Shown in pieces: positions 12,611 to 25,560 of a DNA stretch of 64,000 nucleotides (the first letter of the stretch is position 1; each line of letters starts with the position of its first letter). Location of the stretch: positions 67,663,380 through 67,727,379 of the forward strand of contig BRKX01000002.1 of the NCBI GenBank assembly GCA_026008535.1, written 5' to 3'. The DNA comes from Perilla frutescens. Taxonomy: Eukaryota; Streptophyta; Magnoliopsida; Lamiales; Lamiaceae. A model generated the notes under the pieces. It was not told the DNA's origin. It ran no database searches and was given only the letters and a program-made list of their open reading frames with translations. The position numbers and the translations under genes are program-made.

Positions 12611-12837
12611 AAAAATATGAAATTAAAAATTTATAAATTAAAACTGAAAAAAAGAGGAGGAGTGACCATTGAAAAAGAAAAATAAAAAATAAAAGAAAAG
12701 AGAGGGGGCCCTATCCGGGTCAAATATAATGCATCTAACGGATTGAGATCCATTAAACCGTTTCAGAGGAGACCTCTTATTTTATTAATATTCATGCTGA
12801 CTTTTCACTCTCATGTGACAATTACTGCCACATAATC

Positions 12838-12991
12838 TAGGCTAATTTTATGCTACCATCAGGGTATTACCGAAGTGTCATAATAGGTCTATTGTGATAT
12901 TTTTAAGTGTCACAATAGACCTATTGTGACACTACACAACACTTATTGTGTCACTTCGGGTAATACCCGATGAGTAGCATAGAATTTCCCC
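12838..12991. mobile_element. Foldback MITE
   Basis: The left arm (from 12844, TTTTATGCTACCATCAGGG and on to ACCGAAGTGTCA) pairs with the right arm (12947-12985, TGTCACTTCGGGTAATACC and on to GAGTAGCATAGAA). A second inner pair, CACAATAGACCTATTGTG, is itself a palindrome. Almost the whole 150 bp can fold into a hairpin. There is no coding capacity. Confidence 0.8.
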
Positions 12992-13187
12992 ATAATTTAT
13001 AGACTATAGTCATTGTAAATTTTGCTCATACTGAATAGTGGAGCGAGATTGTATCTTTGATTTTTCTACCTTCACCCATAAAATATTGATAAGATTCAAA
13101 TATATGAGTACCTTTTAGATATAATTTAAATTACTCTCTTCTATTTATATTAAGTGTCGTTTGATTAGACAATAGACATAGATCTTA

Positions 13188-14158
13188 GAGCATCATCAAT
13201 GCTGAACTAAAATATTAATTTAGTACAAAAATTCACTCTAATACTGTCTCAAATCATGCTCAAAATTGGTGCAACATTAAATTATGTCCCAAATTTGGGG
13301 GATAATTTGGTATTGCACCAAATTGGTGCTGATGGGCCCTACAACATTTAATGAATTATTTTATTGTTTAAAATCATGATTAAATAGATTCTCCAATAAA
13401 TTTAATTTAATTTATAAATTATATATTCACTTAATTTAAATTATAAATCATCTAAATAAATAAATAATTTCAATAAAAACACAATTAATTTAAACATAAT
13501 GGATAGAATGAAGTCGCACATATTACAAATTACTACGAATTAACTTAAATACACATTACAAATAACTAAAACTACTTGAAAAAACACATTATTACAAATC
13601 ATTTCTAGATCGTCTAAGATAATTATAATATTGACCGAAATCATTTGAAGAATCCTCAAACTTATGTCTTTTACCTCAGGATTGATTGAATTATGAAAAT
13701 TCTCCTTGATGAGGAGACGATCGAGATTCACAAGCTTGGTTTCTTTTTTTGTATAATTCTAATTTATTCACCACGAATATATTCATAAGTGTTGTAGTCT
13801 TGTAATATTTTTACTAATTGTAAGTGTTTGATGATCATGTAAAGTACATTTATTATTCCAAACACATTATATGTTATAATTTTTTAATAGTACATAATTT
13901 TTTAATATTATATTTATTTTTTGAAAGTATATAATTAAAAGTTATTAATTTTGGATAATTATCATTTTAGAAAAGTATTTAAATCATTAAGTATATTCAT
14001 ATTTCAATTATAAAATAAAATGGAAACTTTAAGAGAATATTTTTATTTAGTGTAAAATTTGGTGAAGAGTATTGGAGCTACAAAAAAATTTGGTACTGAA
14101 ATTACACCAATTTGATGCAGAATCTGCATCAGATAGGTGCTTAGCATTGGAGATGCTC
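13188..14158. mobile_element. PIF/Harbinger-type non-autonomous element (971 bp)
   Basis: Flanked by TTA on both sides (13185-13187 and 14159-14161). Ends are GAGCATCATCAATGCTGA (left) and, read inward from the right, GAGCATCTCCAATGCTAA. A TTA duplication with GAGCATC-type ends fits PIF/Harbinger. The interior (13500-13740) may keep a decayed piece of coding sequence on the minus strand, but no domain could be named. Confidence 0.8.
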
Positions 14159-14169
14159 TTAGAGCTAGT

Positions 14170-14700
14170 CTCTTGTAAAACTGTCTCACTTTTTTTTTTA
14201 TTCTTTTCAATTTTTTTTTCAGGTTTTATTTTATTTTTAATTTTTTCTTAAAAATATATACCCAAAATAAAATTATTGAACCCTAAAATTAAATCGAAGA
14301 TGCTTCACGTGGTGCACATTGCTAACATACAACTCCATGAATTGCGCTCATTAATTAATTTTTTGAAATAAAAAATGGAATTGGTCAATCATAAAATTAA
14401 ATGCTCGACCGCTAGTGCACCGTTCTTGTTACTTAATTTTTTGAAATAAATATATACTATAAAATAGAATTAGTGAACCCTAAAATTAACGTGAATTAAT
14501 TCATTTATTTTTATCGAGCAACTCGTGCACTATACTCAATAATTTTATCAAATCAAATATAAACCCTAATTCAAATGAAGAAAAAGGTTTCTGAAAAAAA
14601 AAAGCAGAAAAAGTAATAATAAAAAATAATAATTATTGCTGGCGTGTGTTTGTGATATTTTGAACGAGTATTGGGCCGATTTGAGCTGTCTAACAGTTCA
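14170..14700. repeat. AT-rich dispersed repeat
   Basis: Phrases such as CCCTAAAATTAA followed by GTGAATTAAT and a GTGCAC/GCTAAC block recur near 37080-37300 and at 48110-48330. The family and its boundaries are unknown. Confidence 0.4.
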
Positions 14701-15260
14701 CAACCAGTTAGGCGGTCTGATATAAATTTTTATCTACACGTTATATGTGTGTGTAAGTTCAAATAGAAACCAAAATCAATCCCTATGAGAACCTAAGAAT
14801 CAATCAAATTGATCCATCTTGATGGCATGAAAAATAAGGAGGAGGTGACACAATTATAGATATGAATTTTTTTTAAAAAATAAGGGTATTTTTAGATATA
14901 TTTTTTTAAAATAGTGGTGTCACCATGTTTATAAAAATTCTTAAAAACTTTAAATAATCATAACTTGTTCGTTTTAAATCTAATTGACGTGAATAATATA
15001 TCAAATTAAAACTTTTTTATGCTCTTTCATGTAATTAAGATACATATTACATGTGTTTGTTCGAACGAAAAATTGATGAAAATACAAAAACCAGTTTTAA
15101 TGCATGCATATACAAGTTGTAACAATCAGACATTGCTAACATGATACCACATCATTACTAATATCGTGTATTTATGTTGCTAATATGAATCATATTAATT
15201 TATATACAATACCCGACTTCAAGTACACAACTGCTATTATATGAAAATAATTAAAGCATG

Positions 15261-15294
<34 letters not shown>

Positions 15295-15606
15295 GGAAAG
15301 TTAGTGTAGTCTATTTAAAAAAAAATTCAAAAAATATTAATCGTTGAGAAAGTTATTGCCGTTTGATCGAATGATGTTAATTCATTATGAAAATTGTAAA
15401 AAACTAACAATACTTATAAATTACATTAGCAAATCATTATTCGCGTATTAGCAAATTATTAATTACATATATTAACACACTATTGTTCACATATTAGCAA
15501 TATACGTTAAGAACATGTTAGGAATATGATGTGTGTATAATGTTACAGCATATTACATAATGTTATTTTAATTGTGGTCCAATGTCATGTGAACATTGTT
15601 TAACAC
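14700..15606. mobile_element. MULE-like derivative, left part (split by solo LTR)
   Basis: The block at 14930-15090 (ATTCTTAAAAACTTTAAATA, then ATCAAATTAAAAC and CATGTGTTTGTT) is shared with 18680-18830 and with 51360-51420/52750-52860, inside or beside the MULE family described at 18470. It continues beyond the solo LTR at 18087-18420. An (AT)n run lies at about 15265-15291. Confidence 0.5.
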
Positions 15607-16652
15607 TGTAGTGCCCCGGTCCCAGATGACCGTAGAAATGGACGCCACGGGGGTTGGAATTAAGAAGCGGGAAAGAAAGGGGGTAACCTGATTAATGAAA
15701 ATCTCAACAGAAGACCCAGAATAACCAAACATGCTTTATTATAATATATACATATTTACAACACCAAGATCAGAGTTCTTAGTGTTTAACAAAAGGATAT
15801 TACAAGCGCGGAGACTTAATTATCAACAGAATACTTAACAAAAAGAGACAATGGGAAAATAAGTAAATAACAAAAGCCCATCTCTCAGCATCGTCACCTC
15901 CACGCGCCAGCCTACTGACCTGAAAAATATTTGAAAATATTTGGGCTGAGTACTAGTGCACTCAGTGGGCAAGTTTTTACAATTCGAGTTATGCAAATCA
16001 TTTTATTAAAGTAATCTATCTGTGTTCATGCAGGTAGTGAAGCTTAGGAGGTTTTAAAATTTAAAGCAACCTAAGTTCACCAAAATATTTTATCATGAAG
16101 CGCTTGAGAGGGTAACCAGTCACTGCCCGCAACCCGTACTACATCACCACGCGTAAAGTTGAGTATGGCCAAGTATACCCAATGAGTATAACCCATAAGT
16201 GTTTCATTTTTGTCTCACCGACAAGGAGTAGGGCAGGACAAATAAAGCATGCATACTGTAGCTACTCACATTGACACAACGCTGGTTTATGAGACTCCGA
16301 CAACATACAGTAGCACGTAAATATTTAACACAGATAGTCACATATGCAATTTTAACAAAGCAGAGCTTAATAGCTCGAAAGATACAATTTGCAAAAATAT
16401 AATAGCCCACCTGGATAATGGATAAGCTTTAAGACCCAGGGTTGGTCCTGCTCAGATTTTGTTATCTCTTCTAGGCCTATAATAACCAGTATTAGCTTAG
16501 TTAGTTAAAGGCCTCTATCAAAACTCAATCCCTAAACTCCCTTTTTAAATTTTATGTTGAATTTCTATATTTTATCTAGCAGTTTTTCAAACTTTAAATA
16601 CAACTTGATTCTTTAGAAAATGTTACTCATGACAATACACCCTAGAGTAATA

Positions 16653-16694
<42 letters not shown>

Positions 16695-18086
16695 ACAGAT
16701 GTTGGTCAGTCGGATTCCTTATGACAATATTGTTCTAGATTTTTGATAGATATATTCACCCAACATAATGAGATGATAACGTTGCTAAATCAGTTATTTA
16801 GAATTTAAATAGTAAATCACTCCATCATCAACTACCTCTATACTTGAATATATTGTTGAATATTCTTGATTGAAATATATCTACCACCACTCTCTGTATT
16901 AAATCCATCTTAGAAACAACTAATCATTGTTAAATACCAAAACCTAAGATCTAACAATTCATTATTTTCTGTACTTAAAATTATCTCTATTACTATATTG
17001 TACATACATGCTTAAAATTTTAAAACTAATACTAACTTCAATACAAAGAAAGGAATAATGTTTATGTATAAATTATTATTTATTATGTAATTCCCGGGAA
17101 TATATGCATAACAAGTTCAATCTACAAAATTGGATACTTAACTTTTAATATATGCTTAATATTCAAAAAAAAAAAAAATTCAAATTGGATTTGTATACTT
17201 ATACTCGAGAACTTAGTTAATTAAAATAAATGAATTTCATCATTTAATTTAAGCTAATATCGAGCAGAGGATGAATTTTAATATTAGAACCAAAAATTCT
17301 TATATATATATTTTTCTTGCTAATTTGTAAAAACCATGAAACATGGCTAATCGATTATGCAAAATAAATAATTAATAAAAATCTTACCTTAATGATATAA
17401 TAGCTGCTGAAAATCTTAAGAATGTATAGTACTGAAATTAGTTATAGACAAGACGCAATTTAGGAAATTTAGAAAATGATCTATGATCAATTTTCATCCA
17501 TACCCTATTTTTTTTATATATATTTTTATAACATTAATTTTCCACTTAACTATCCTCTAAACATGAGTCATCATCTACAAACTCCTACTTTGGAACACAT
17601 CACTTTTAGAAATTCCCTCCCCATAATACACGTATATTGGGAGGAAAACTTGTAATAATTCTCATCCATGAAAATATTATATATATATATATATGATATA
17701 TGTATGTATGCAACGAATTCTTTTTGTATATTGTTATATAAATACTATTTTCTTTATAAATGTGTATGTGTTTATTTGTGTGGAATATAAATATACTAAA
17801 TCTATTTACACTTAATGAATCAAACAAATTAATCAAAATAACTTCATATTTAGGATTCTAAATAAAAATACGAGAATGTTCTAAGGGTAATTCTAACACA
17901 CTCAATGGACACATATCACCTAAAAATGTGGCCTAGAAGGGTCCGTTTTCTTTCCTAGATTATCCTTATGGTTAGCATATGATATATATATATATATATA
18001 TATTTAATACAAAAATTTTTTGGCTATTTAACTATTTGATATATATTCCTAATTAAATTTAGAAAATAAAATTTTGGGGTATTACA
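15607..18086 (-). mobile_element. Solo LTR, Ty3/gypsy (chromovirus-like), with 5-bp target duplication
   Basis: Bounded by TGTAGTGCCCCGGTCCC and, at the right, GGGGTATTACA, so it has TG...CA ends on either strand. It is flanked by perfect AACAC repeats (15602-15606 and 18087-18091). In reverse complement, its last 850 bp match the LTR end at 59100-59960, including CCACTGAGTGCA and the GGCGTCCATTTC region just before the end. No internal domain or PBS is present, so this is the product of LTR-LTR recombination. It contains several (AT)n runs (16655-16690, 17985-18002). Confidence 0.88.
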
Positions 18087-18460
18087 AACACGTACGCATC
18101 AATTTATCGATATGATCTTGTCATGTTATTATAATATGAGTTTCTCACATTAGCAACATAATTCATCGATGTTAGCAACATATCACTGTCATGTAATTAG
18201 TTTATTAATACATATGCTTGGAAAGACAACAATTTTAAATCCTTGTCTATTTAACTCCGAAAATTGAACCCAAATCCGAAAAATATATATAACATAATTT
18301 ATAAATTACGAAAATACTCCCTCTTCATTAAGATTCTCTAATATTACAGGTTTGTCACCTTACTCTGATTAAATTGTGACCCTTAAATCTAATCAAATAT
18401 AGAGCTTGAATTGGTTCCTAAATTTTCATGTGGGGACTTGATTCCTATTTGAACTATTCT
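18087..18460. mobile_element. MULE-like derivative, right part
   Basis: Continuation of the sequence interrupted by the solo LTR. It carries the same repeated motif (TTAGCAACATA-type phrases) as 15100-15560. No coding sequence. Confidence 0.4.
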
Positions 18461-19150
18461 ATATATATATATATAGGGATGGGATCTGGTGAGAACCAGT
18501 CATCAGGTGGGAATTGAGAACCAATCTCATCCCTCCATTCCAAAATCTGGACGGTCCGGATTAAATAGATAAAGTGGAATAGGGACGGTGGCAATCTCGT
18601 AATTAAAATGAAAACTTTAAATTCACGCGTTTCATTAAGGGTAAAGTTGGAACAAAAAAAAAGTGACATCATCATGTTTTGAAATAATTCTTAAAAACTT
18701 TAAATGATCATAATTTATTCATTTTTAATCGGATTTCCGCAAATCTTATATCAAATTAAAGCTCTTTTCATACTCTTTCATTTAAGATCCATATTGCATA
18801 TGTTTATTTGAAAAAAAATAGATGAAAAATACAAAAAATCATTTTTAGGCATAATTTTCGCAGAGAGTAACCCCAGATTTATATTAGCATGTTGTATACA
18901 ACATTTTAGCATGACCTATATAACATTTTAGCATATTGTGTAATACATTTTAGCGGGTGATATTATGAATATATTTCTAACAGTTTTATATAAACACCTA
19001 CACCTATATAGATACTACAAAATGAAAAAATATGAGTTAATAATAAAAAAAGAATGAGAAAGTGAATGAGAAAGTGAAGCAGCGAAGGAGATGACTGACA
19101 ACTAAGAAAGAAAATGCGTAAATATTTTTCGAAACAAATATCAAATTTAG

Positions 19151-20395
19151 CCTCCTACTTCACTCATTTTAGCCTCATTCATTTCTCATTATAGCATGTT
19201 CTGATAAACAAAATATGGAACGGTGATTTCATTAGAATGAAACACAATACACATATTTGGAGACAATGAACCCTAATGAGAATCTGATAATTACTATTTG
19301 GGATCAGATGAACCCTAATTGCAATGTAATAAACCTTAATTAGGAACGGTGAACCCTAGTGGAAAATGTCACATCAAATTTAGCCTCCCACTTCACTCAT
19401 TTTAGCCTCATTCATTTCTCATTTTAGCATGTATATTCTGATAAACAAATATGGAACGGTGATTTCATTGGAATGAAATATAGTACACCCTATTTAGGGA
19501 CAGTGAACCCTAAAGGAAATTTGATAATTACTAATTGGGATCATATGAACCATAATTGGAACGCAATAAACCCTAATTGGGAACGGTGAACCCTAGTGAA
19601 AAATATCACATCAAATTTAGCCTCCTACTTCACTCATTTTAGCTCAATTCATTTCTTATTTTAGCATATATGTTCTGATAAACAAAATATGGAACGGTGA
19701 TTTCATTGGAATGAAACATAATACACCCTATTTGGGGACAGTGAACCCTAATGTGAATCTCATAATTACTAGTTGGGATCAGATGAGCCCTAATTAATCG
19801 GAACGTAATAAATCCTAATTACTGGACTCAGAAACTGCCCGGATTCAATTTTAGCCTCCAACTTCACTCATTTTAGCCTCGTGCATTTCTCATTTTAGCA
19901 TGTGTTGATAAACAAAAATGGAACGATGATTTTATTGGAATGAAACGCGATACACCTTATTTGGGGACAGTGAATCCTAATATGAATCTCATAATTACTA
20001 GTTGGGATCAGATAAGCTAGCCCTAATCGGAACGTAATAAACCCTAATTGGGAACGGTGGACCCTAGTAGAAAATGTCACATCAATTTTAGCCTCCTACT
20101 TCGATCATTTTAGCCTCATATGATTCTCATTTTAGCATGGGTTGATAAACAAAATATGGAACAGTGATTTCATTGCAATGAAACACAATACACCCTTTAT
20201 GGGACAGTGAACCCCTACTGGAAATCTCAGAATTACTAGTTGGGATCATATGAGCCCTAATTGAAACGTAATAAATCCTAATTGGGAACAGTGAATTCTA
20301 GTGGAAAATGTCACATCAAATTTAGCCTCTTACTTCAATCATTTTAGCCTCATGCGTTTCTCATTTTAGCATCTTCTGATAAACAAAATATGCAG
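19151..20395. repeat. Tandem array, about 237-bp unit, just over five copies
   Basis: Units starting CCTCCTACTTCACTCATTTT lie at 19151, 19384, 19621, 19855, 20092 and (partial) 20335. Each holds TTTCTCATTTTAGCATG, then GATAAACAAAATATGGAACG and ATGAAACA, and ends with GGAACGGTGAACCCTAGTG (variants). Units differ by scattered substitutions and small indels. They have no open reading frame in common. Confidence 0.92.
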
Positions 20396-20621
20396 TGGGA
20401 ATCTGACAAGGTATTTAACCTCATGCTTCCGTTATTTTAGTATCATATTCTAAATAGTAACCGTGGTTAATAAAACTTAATAGTAATATAATTACTGCAA
20501 AGAAAATGTCATAAACACTTTTATTAAAAATCATCTATATTCTTAAAAATAAATGTTTTGAAAACAATTCACAAACATGGTAAAACATGATATTAAACTA
20601 TGCCCAATCGCTATAATAACA

Positions 20622-20822
20622 TCAAGCTGGACAGTTCCTAGCATCATGATCTAACAACTTGTAGCAATTGCTGCACATTCTGAGTGGTTTGTTCTCATTT
20701 CTCTTCGTTGCCTCCTTCTTAGATATCAAACGACTGTCGCTACCTTTTGTTTTAACTGGAATAGGTGGATGAACAACAACTTCAGAAGAGGCACGTAAAC
20801 CGTAGAATTGCTCAAACATCAT
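20622..20822 (-). pseudogene. FAR1/FHY3-type transposase C-terminal remnant
   Basis: A 66-residue frame reads ...PIPVKTKGSDSRLISKKEA and ends MCSNCYKLLDHDARNCPA. This matches the C-terminal tail of plant FAR1-related (domesticated Mutator) proteins: a KTKGxxSRL basic stretch followed by a CX2C-H-C zinc-knuckle-like motif. Nothing upstream on the same strand reads as the MULE core, so the gene is mostly deleted. The remnant supports Mutator assignment of the surrounding element. Confidence 0.65.
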
Positions 20823-21663
20823 CGTCTTGCTATGTGAAGTAGAACCCTCTATATCACCGTGTGAGTAATCTTACTATGGTCACTTCAAACAAAAGAAGCT
20901 GACACATTAAAATCAAAAAATTATAAACTGAACAAGGTAAAATAATAATACAATCACATCAAAAGATGTTCAGACACACAAATTGATTTTTAGCATTAGG
21001 TATGTACCATTCTAGCATCATGCAACATACATTTTAGCACTAAAGTATTCTAATATTTACATGGTGTCTATAACATTGTGTAGCCGAGTCACAAAAAAAA
21101 CACACACACACACACAAAAGAAAAAAAAAGCAAAGCATGGTTTGTATGACATGTTTCACAGAGTGCAGTAGAAATAACATTAAACCAACATCTTATCATG
21201 CTAAAACATATGTGACGACAAGCTAAAATGACTACATTAACATGCTAAAACACATGTGACGATAGGCTAAAATGAATACATTAACATGCTAAAATAAATA
21301 AACAAATCAAATTAATGCATATTCTGTATATTCTCGTACATACTAAACCCTATAATTCCTAACAATTAGAAAATAACTGATATTTTTCTCAAAAAAAAAC
21401 TGATACAACCCAGATCTGAACGAAAAAGATCAAATCAATCAAAAATATCGAATCTTCGTAACAAAACGATGAAGCCATAAAGTAAAATAAGATGAGAAAA
21501 AAAATCATGAGAAGAAACGAGAAATAAATCGACATACCAAAAAACACATACATAGAGTCACCATACAAAGACAGCGCCGCCGATGAACTCTACGAATCAC
21601 AGGGTCGAATCTTCGCGATAAAAAGATGAAAGCAAATGCTGAAAAATAATGAGAAATCAAAAG

Positions 21664-21702
21664 GGAAGAAGAAGAAGAAGAAGAAGAAGAAGAAGAAGAA
21701 CG
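21664..21702. repeat. (GAA)n microsatellite
   Basis: A run of GAA units near the right end of the MULE. Confidence 0.95.
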
Positions 21703-21921
21703 TAAATCAGCGAGAGAGGGAGAGAAAAGGGGGAAAAAATCTGAAGAAGGAAAGTTGAATAACTAAATTACTATATTGCCCTCCCCTTCATCAAACTTGC
21801 CAAATATTACAATTATGCCACCGCCCCATTCACTTAATCTGGGCCGTCCAGATTGAACCAATAAAGGGATAGGATTAGTTCCTAGTTCCCACCTAGAGAA
21901 AGAGTTCTCATTTGATCCCTT

Positions 21922-21968
<47 letters not shown>

Positions 21969-22182
21969 CTTATCAAATAATAGCTAGTTAATTAGAATCA
22001 TTAAATTCCAATCCAGAAAACTCAAGCATGAAGAAGATAAATTAATATATTTTAAATTGAATAAAAATACTCGAATCGTCAGAACTCAGAACTAATTACA
22101 AGTAACCAAATAGTTAAAGAGTATATAGCTTACCTTGTGATTCGGTTAGAAATAACATAATAATTCTTTTCGTTCACGATAA

Positions 22183-23022
22183 TCTATACTATATTAAAGC
22201 AAAATCTTTTGCATGAAAAATTCCCGCCCAAAATGCTCTTATTCCGCCCAAATTTCATAATTTATTCTATATTTATATAGATTATATATTATATATTATA
22301 TATGTATTATAATATTAACGAATATATAGGAGCCTGATTACTTTAACTTCTCATATTCATTCTCGTGCGGTTTTTTTTAGCAGATTTTTAGGAAATAAGT
22401 TAATCATACGAAATAGTTTTCAATATTTTTATATATTTCAATATAAATAAGAGAACGAATTCTGTTTGTAACCTATTATATATTAAATAAATATTTTTAT
22501 GTAGGTGTACATCTGAGCTATTTAACTATACAAGTCGGGATGTGAACCCTTTAAAAATCTATTTAAACATACTAAAATCAAAATTTCTAATTTTATCTGT
22601 ATAAAAATATACATACTATTTTTCTTAGATCTTTTTTTGTATATATAAAAAATAGATTTTTTCAAACATTTTTATGTAGTCTATATTTTTCTATATATAG
22701 TGTGTATGTATTTATAGATTATTATATTTTCTTCAATATAATTAAGTTTTTTTTCGTATCTTATTTTGAAACAACTAATTGAAGTAAGTGATTTAATAGT
22801 TTTAAATTTTGGATAATTAACAACTAATTGAAGTAAGTGATTTAATAGTTTTAAATTTTGGATAATTATTAGTTCGAAATAATGTATTAGCATAAACATC
22901 TAATGGAGTATGAAACTGCTCACAATAAGTTATTAATGACCTATTAGATTACACGGGAAATAAAATATGTCCAAATAACAGCATCTCATATTCAATCGCG
23001 CAACGCGCGTGGGTATATCTAG
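22183..23022 (+). mobile_element. Non-autonomous Helitron (840 bp)
   Basis: Starts TCTATACTATATTAAAGCA, the typical 5' end of plant Helitrons. Ends with a GC-rich hairpin (CGCGCAACGCGCG) followed by TGGGTATATCTAG. It lies between A (22182) and T (23023), as expected for Helitron insertion. It has no Rep/helicase coding capacity. It includes a 49-bp two-copy tandem repeat at 22771-22868. Confidence 0.85.
22771..22868. repeat. Two-copy 49-bp tandem repeat
   Basis: ACAACTAATTGAAGTAAGTG begins each unit (22771 and 22820). The units are essentially identical and lie inside the Helitron. Confidence 0.9.
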
Positions 23023-23887
23023 TTATTAAATATGAAAATGAAAACAAGAATAGCAAAATTATGTAAATTAAACATTTAATTAATTTCTGCATCTTCTGAT
23101 GTTTCATATCCGTAGACTGTTTTGTGTGGTTTGCATAACTTTCTTGGCGCGCACCATACAAAATATATAGTTGTCAACTTGTCATGCGTGGATGCTGTAC
23201 TGAGTAAATTGCAATTCAATCAGTTTTGCAATTAAACATGAATTATAAAAACGTTTTAATCATACAATCCCCTTTTGTTTTGTAATAAATTCAACGTCTC
23301 ATTTTTTTCAGCGTTAAAATAACATCATTTCAATGATGTTATTTGCAAATTTAAAAAAAAAAATATTCAATAATAACATCACCTTTTTTAATTTGCTACA
23401 TATTAAAAGGTGATGGCATTATTGAAACACTTTATGAATCGTCTCAAATTTGCAAATTGAGTAAAGGGAGTTATTTATTTAACAATTATCTCTTAATTTT
23501 TTTATTAAGAAAAATTTAAAAAGTTTGTAATAGTTTAGTTGAAATTAGTACTTGTTCAAGTGGTTGTATAACTGTCTAGTGTCTACAATAAATAATAGAG
23601 AAAAAAAAAAGACAACCCCACTAAAAAACGAAGTGGAAAGCTATGCGCAAATTAAAATCGATGATCAATTTATTTCAAGTTGCTATATTTGGTCCCATAA
23701 TTTTATTTCACTTGTGAAAAAAGAGGGCAACATTATCACTTGGACATAATGTGTGGCTAGATTTGATGGGCTTGCATGTTCTGTAAAGATGGAACACCAC
23801 CGCATGGCGTTGACAAGACTAAGTGCCTTGTTACAACAGATCGTGGACCCTATGGAGATATTGATGGCTTTCCAAAATCATAGAAGG

Positions 23888-23890
<3 letters not shown>
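23023..23890. other. Intergenic stretch with small hairpins
   Basis: No gene. A perfect palindrome AATAACATCATT/AATGATGTTATT with a 2-base loop lies at about 23318-23343. A weaker inverted pair, ATAACATCACCTTTT/AAAAGGTGATGGCATTAT, follows to 23425. Possibly an old MITE. Confidence 0.5.

Positions 23891-23955
<65 letters not shown>
23886..23955. repeat. Compound (AT)n(GA)n microsatellite
   Basis: About 18 AT units pass directly into about 14 GA units, bordering the left end of the next MULE copy. Confidence 0.95.
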
Positions 23956-23958
<3 letters not shown>

Positions 23959-25156
23959 GGGTTAGGTGAAAATTAATTGTAGTGTGGAAACTAGGACCAC
24001 ATCTCACATCACACAATTCTCAAATATCAAAGGCCCGTATTTGATTCAAAGGGCGATGGTAATTTTGTAATATTTAAAAAGTTTTTTGGGCAGGACATTA
24101 ACGTACGTAAATTGGTAATTTTTATAAAAATCGCAGAGTATTTGATAACTGGTTGTCAATTGTCATGCTAATGAAGTATTATCATCATACAAACGAAGCG
24201 ATATCGTGATACTAATTAAAATTTTCTAATATTGTTAGTGAAAAATATATTCTAAAATATAATTATAAACCTAATTTGAATTAATAAACCCTAATTGAAT
24301 GAGAAAAAACTATAATTAGATGAAATAAACATTGATTGGATATGATAAATCCTACACGAGTTGAAACAGATCATATCAATAATATATATGTATTACGTTA
24401 GCATTCTGATTTTGATTCGTCAGCATTGTGAATACACTATGTTAGCATATAACAATACTCTATCAACATACGTTATAAATCATAATTAGATGAAATAAAC
24501 TCTAATAATCAATTAGGACCTAAAAAAAAAAAATTAAAAAAAAAATATTAATCATAATTAGATGGAATAAACTATAATTTAGATGAAATAAATCCTAATT
24601 TAGATGAAATAAATCATAATTGCGATTGAATATACCATAATAAATCTACGCTACGCTAACATTATGATAATTCTTCGTTAACACAATGAATACATTGTGT
24701 TAGCATATGATAAATACTTTGTTAGCATATGCTATCATAATGTTGACGATATTATTATATGCTAACGAAAGTATTTACAATCTGGGCATGCATAAAAATT
24801 TATCATTTGTATTTTTTGTTCATATTTTTAATCTAAACATAGCCTTTTGACATCTTAAATAAAAGAGCACAAAGAGAGCTTTAATTTGATATATTTTTAT
24901 GTGCATTGAATTAAAAACGAGCAAGTTATGATCATTTAAAATTTTTAAGATTTTGTTTAGATATGATTGCTTATATCATTAATTTTAAAGGGTTGGACAA
25001 AAATAACTCTCTTTAATTACTTTATTTTTTGTCAAATGAATTACGAAATTGCCACCATCTTTTTTATTAAATATCAACCATTAGATCATTAAATTGGATG
25101 GTAGAGATGTGGTCCTAGTTCCCACATTAGAAAAAATGTCTTATTTGATTTATTCA
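23956..25156. mobile_element. MULE copy, same broad family, about 1.2 kb
   Basis: The left end (GGTTAGGTGAAAATTAATTG, GTGTGGAAACTAGGACCACA, then GGGCGATGGTAATTTTGTAA) is inverted at the right end (from the right: TAATGTGGGAACTAGGACCA, then GATGGTGGCAATTTCGTAAT). The interior is AT-rich, built from variants of AATAAACCCTAATTGGATG and GCTAACGAAG phrases, with no coding capacity. Confidence 0.7.
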
Positions 25157-25179
25157 ATATATATATATATATATATATG

Positions 25180-25560
25180 AGGAGTTAAAGGTCCAGATTT
25201 AATTACAAGGGCGGTGACAATTCTGTAATATTTGAAAAGTTTTCTGGGTGGGGCCATTAACGTAATTTGGCAATTCTTATAAAAATCACGGAATATTTGA
25301 CAACATGATCATCATGTTAATAAAGCATTATAATGATGCTAATTAAAATTTTATAATATTATTAGTGAAAAATATATTCTAAAAAATAATTATAAACCTA
25401 ATTTGATTTAATAAACCCTAATTGAATGGAAGAAACTCTAGTAGGATGAAATAAACCTTGATTGGATGTGATAAACCATAAATGAGTCGGAACAAATCTT
25501 AACAATAATATAGATGTATACTATGTAATCATTATATGATTTTTGCTTCATCAGCACTGC
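25180..25560. mobile_element. Second MULE copy, truncated at both sides
   Basis: From GGTCCAGATTTAATTACAAG it follows the 24030-24430 part of the neighbouring copy almost phrase by phrase (GGGCGGTGACAATTCTGTAA, then AAGTTTTCTGGGTGGGGCCA). It stops at CAGCACTGCG, where an unrelated element starts. The first ~90 bp and the whole right half are missing. Confidence 0.7.

Larger units (their letters stand above)
18470..21930 (-). mobile_element. Mutator-like element (MULE) with inverted ends
   Basis: The left end (ATAGGGATGGGATCTGGTGA, then GAGAACC, TGGGAATTGAGAACCAAT and CTGGACGGTCCGGATT) is mirrored at the right end, read inward: ATAGGGAAGGGATCAAATGA, GGTGGGAACTAGGAACTAAT, CTGGACGGCCCAGATT. Similarity extends about 170-200 bp inward. 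Both ends lie in (AT)n runs, which hides the target duplication. Inside are a tandem array (19151-20395) and a transposase-tail remnant (20622-20822). The interior is too decayed to be autonomous. Confidence 0.75.

Noticed and set aside
19151..20395. CRISPR-like or coding repeat array
   Set aside because: The units are long (about 237 bp), adjacent without spacers, non-coding and in a plant MULE. It is an ordinary tandem array.
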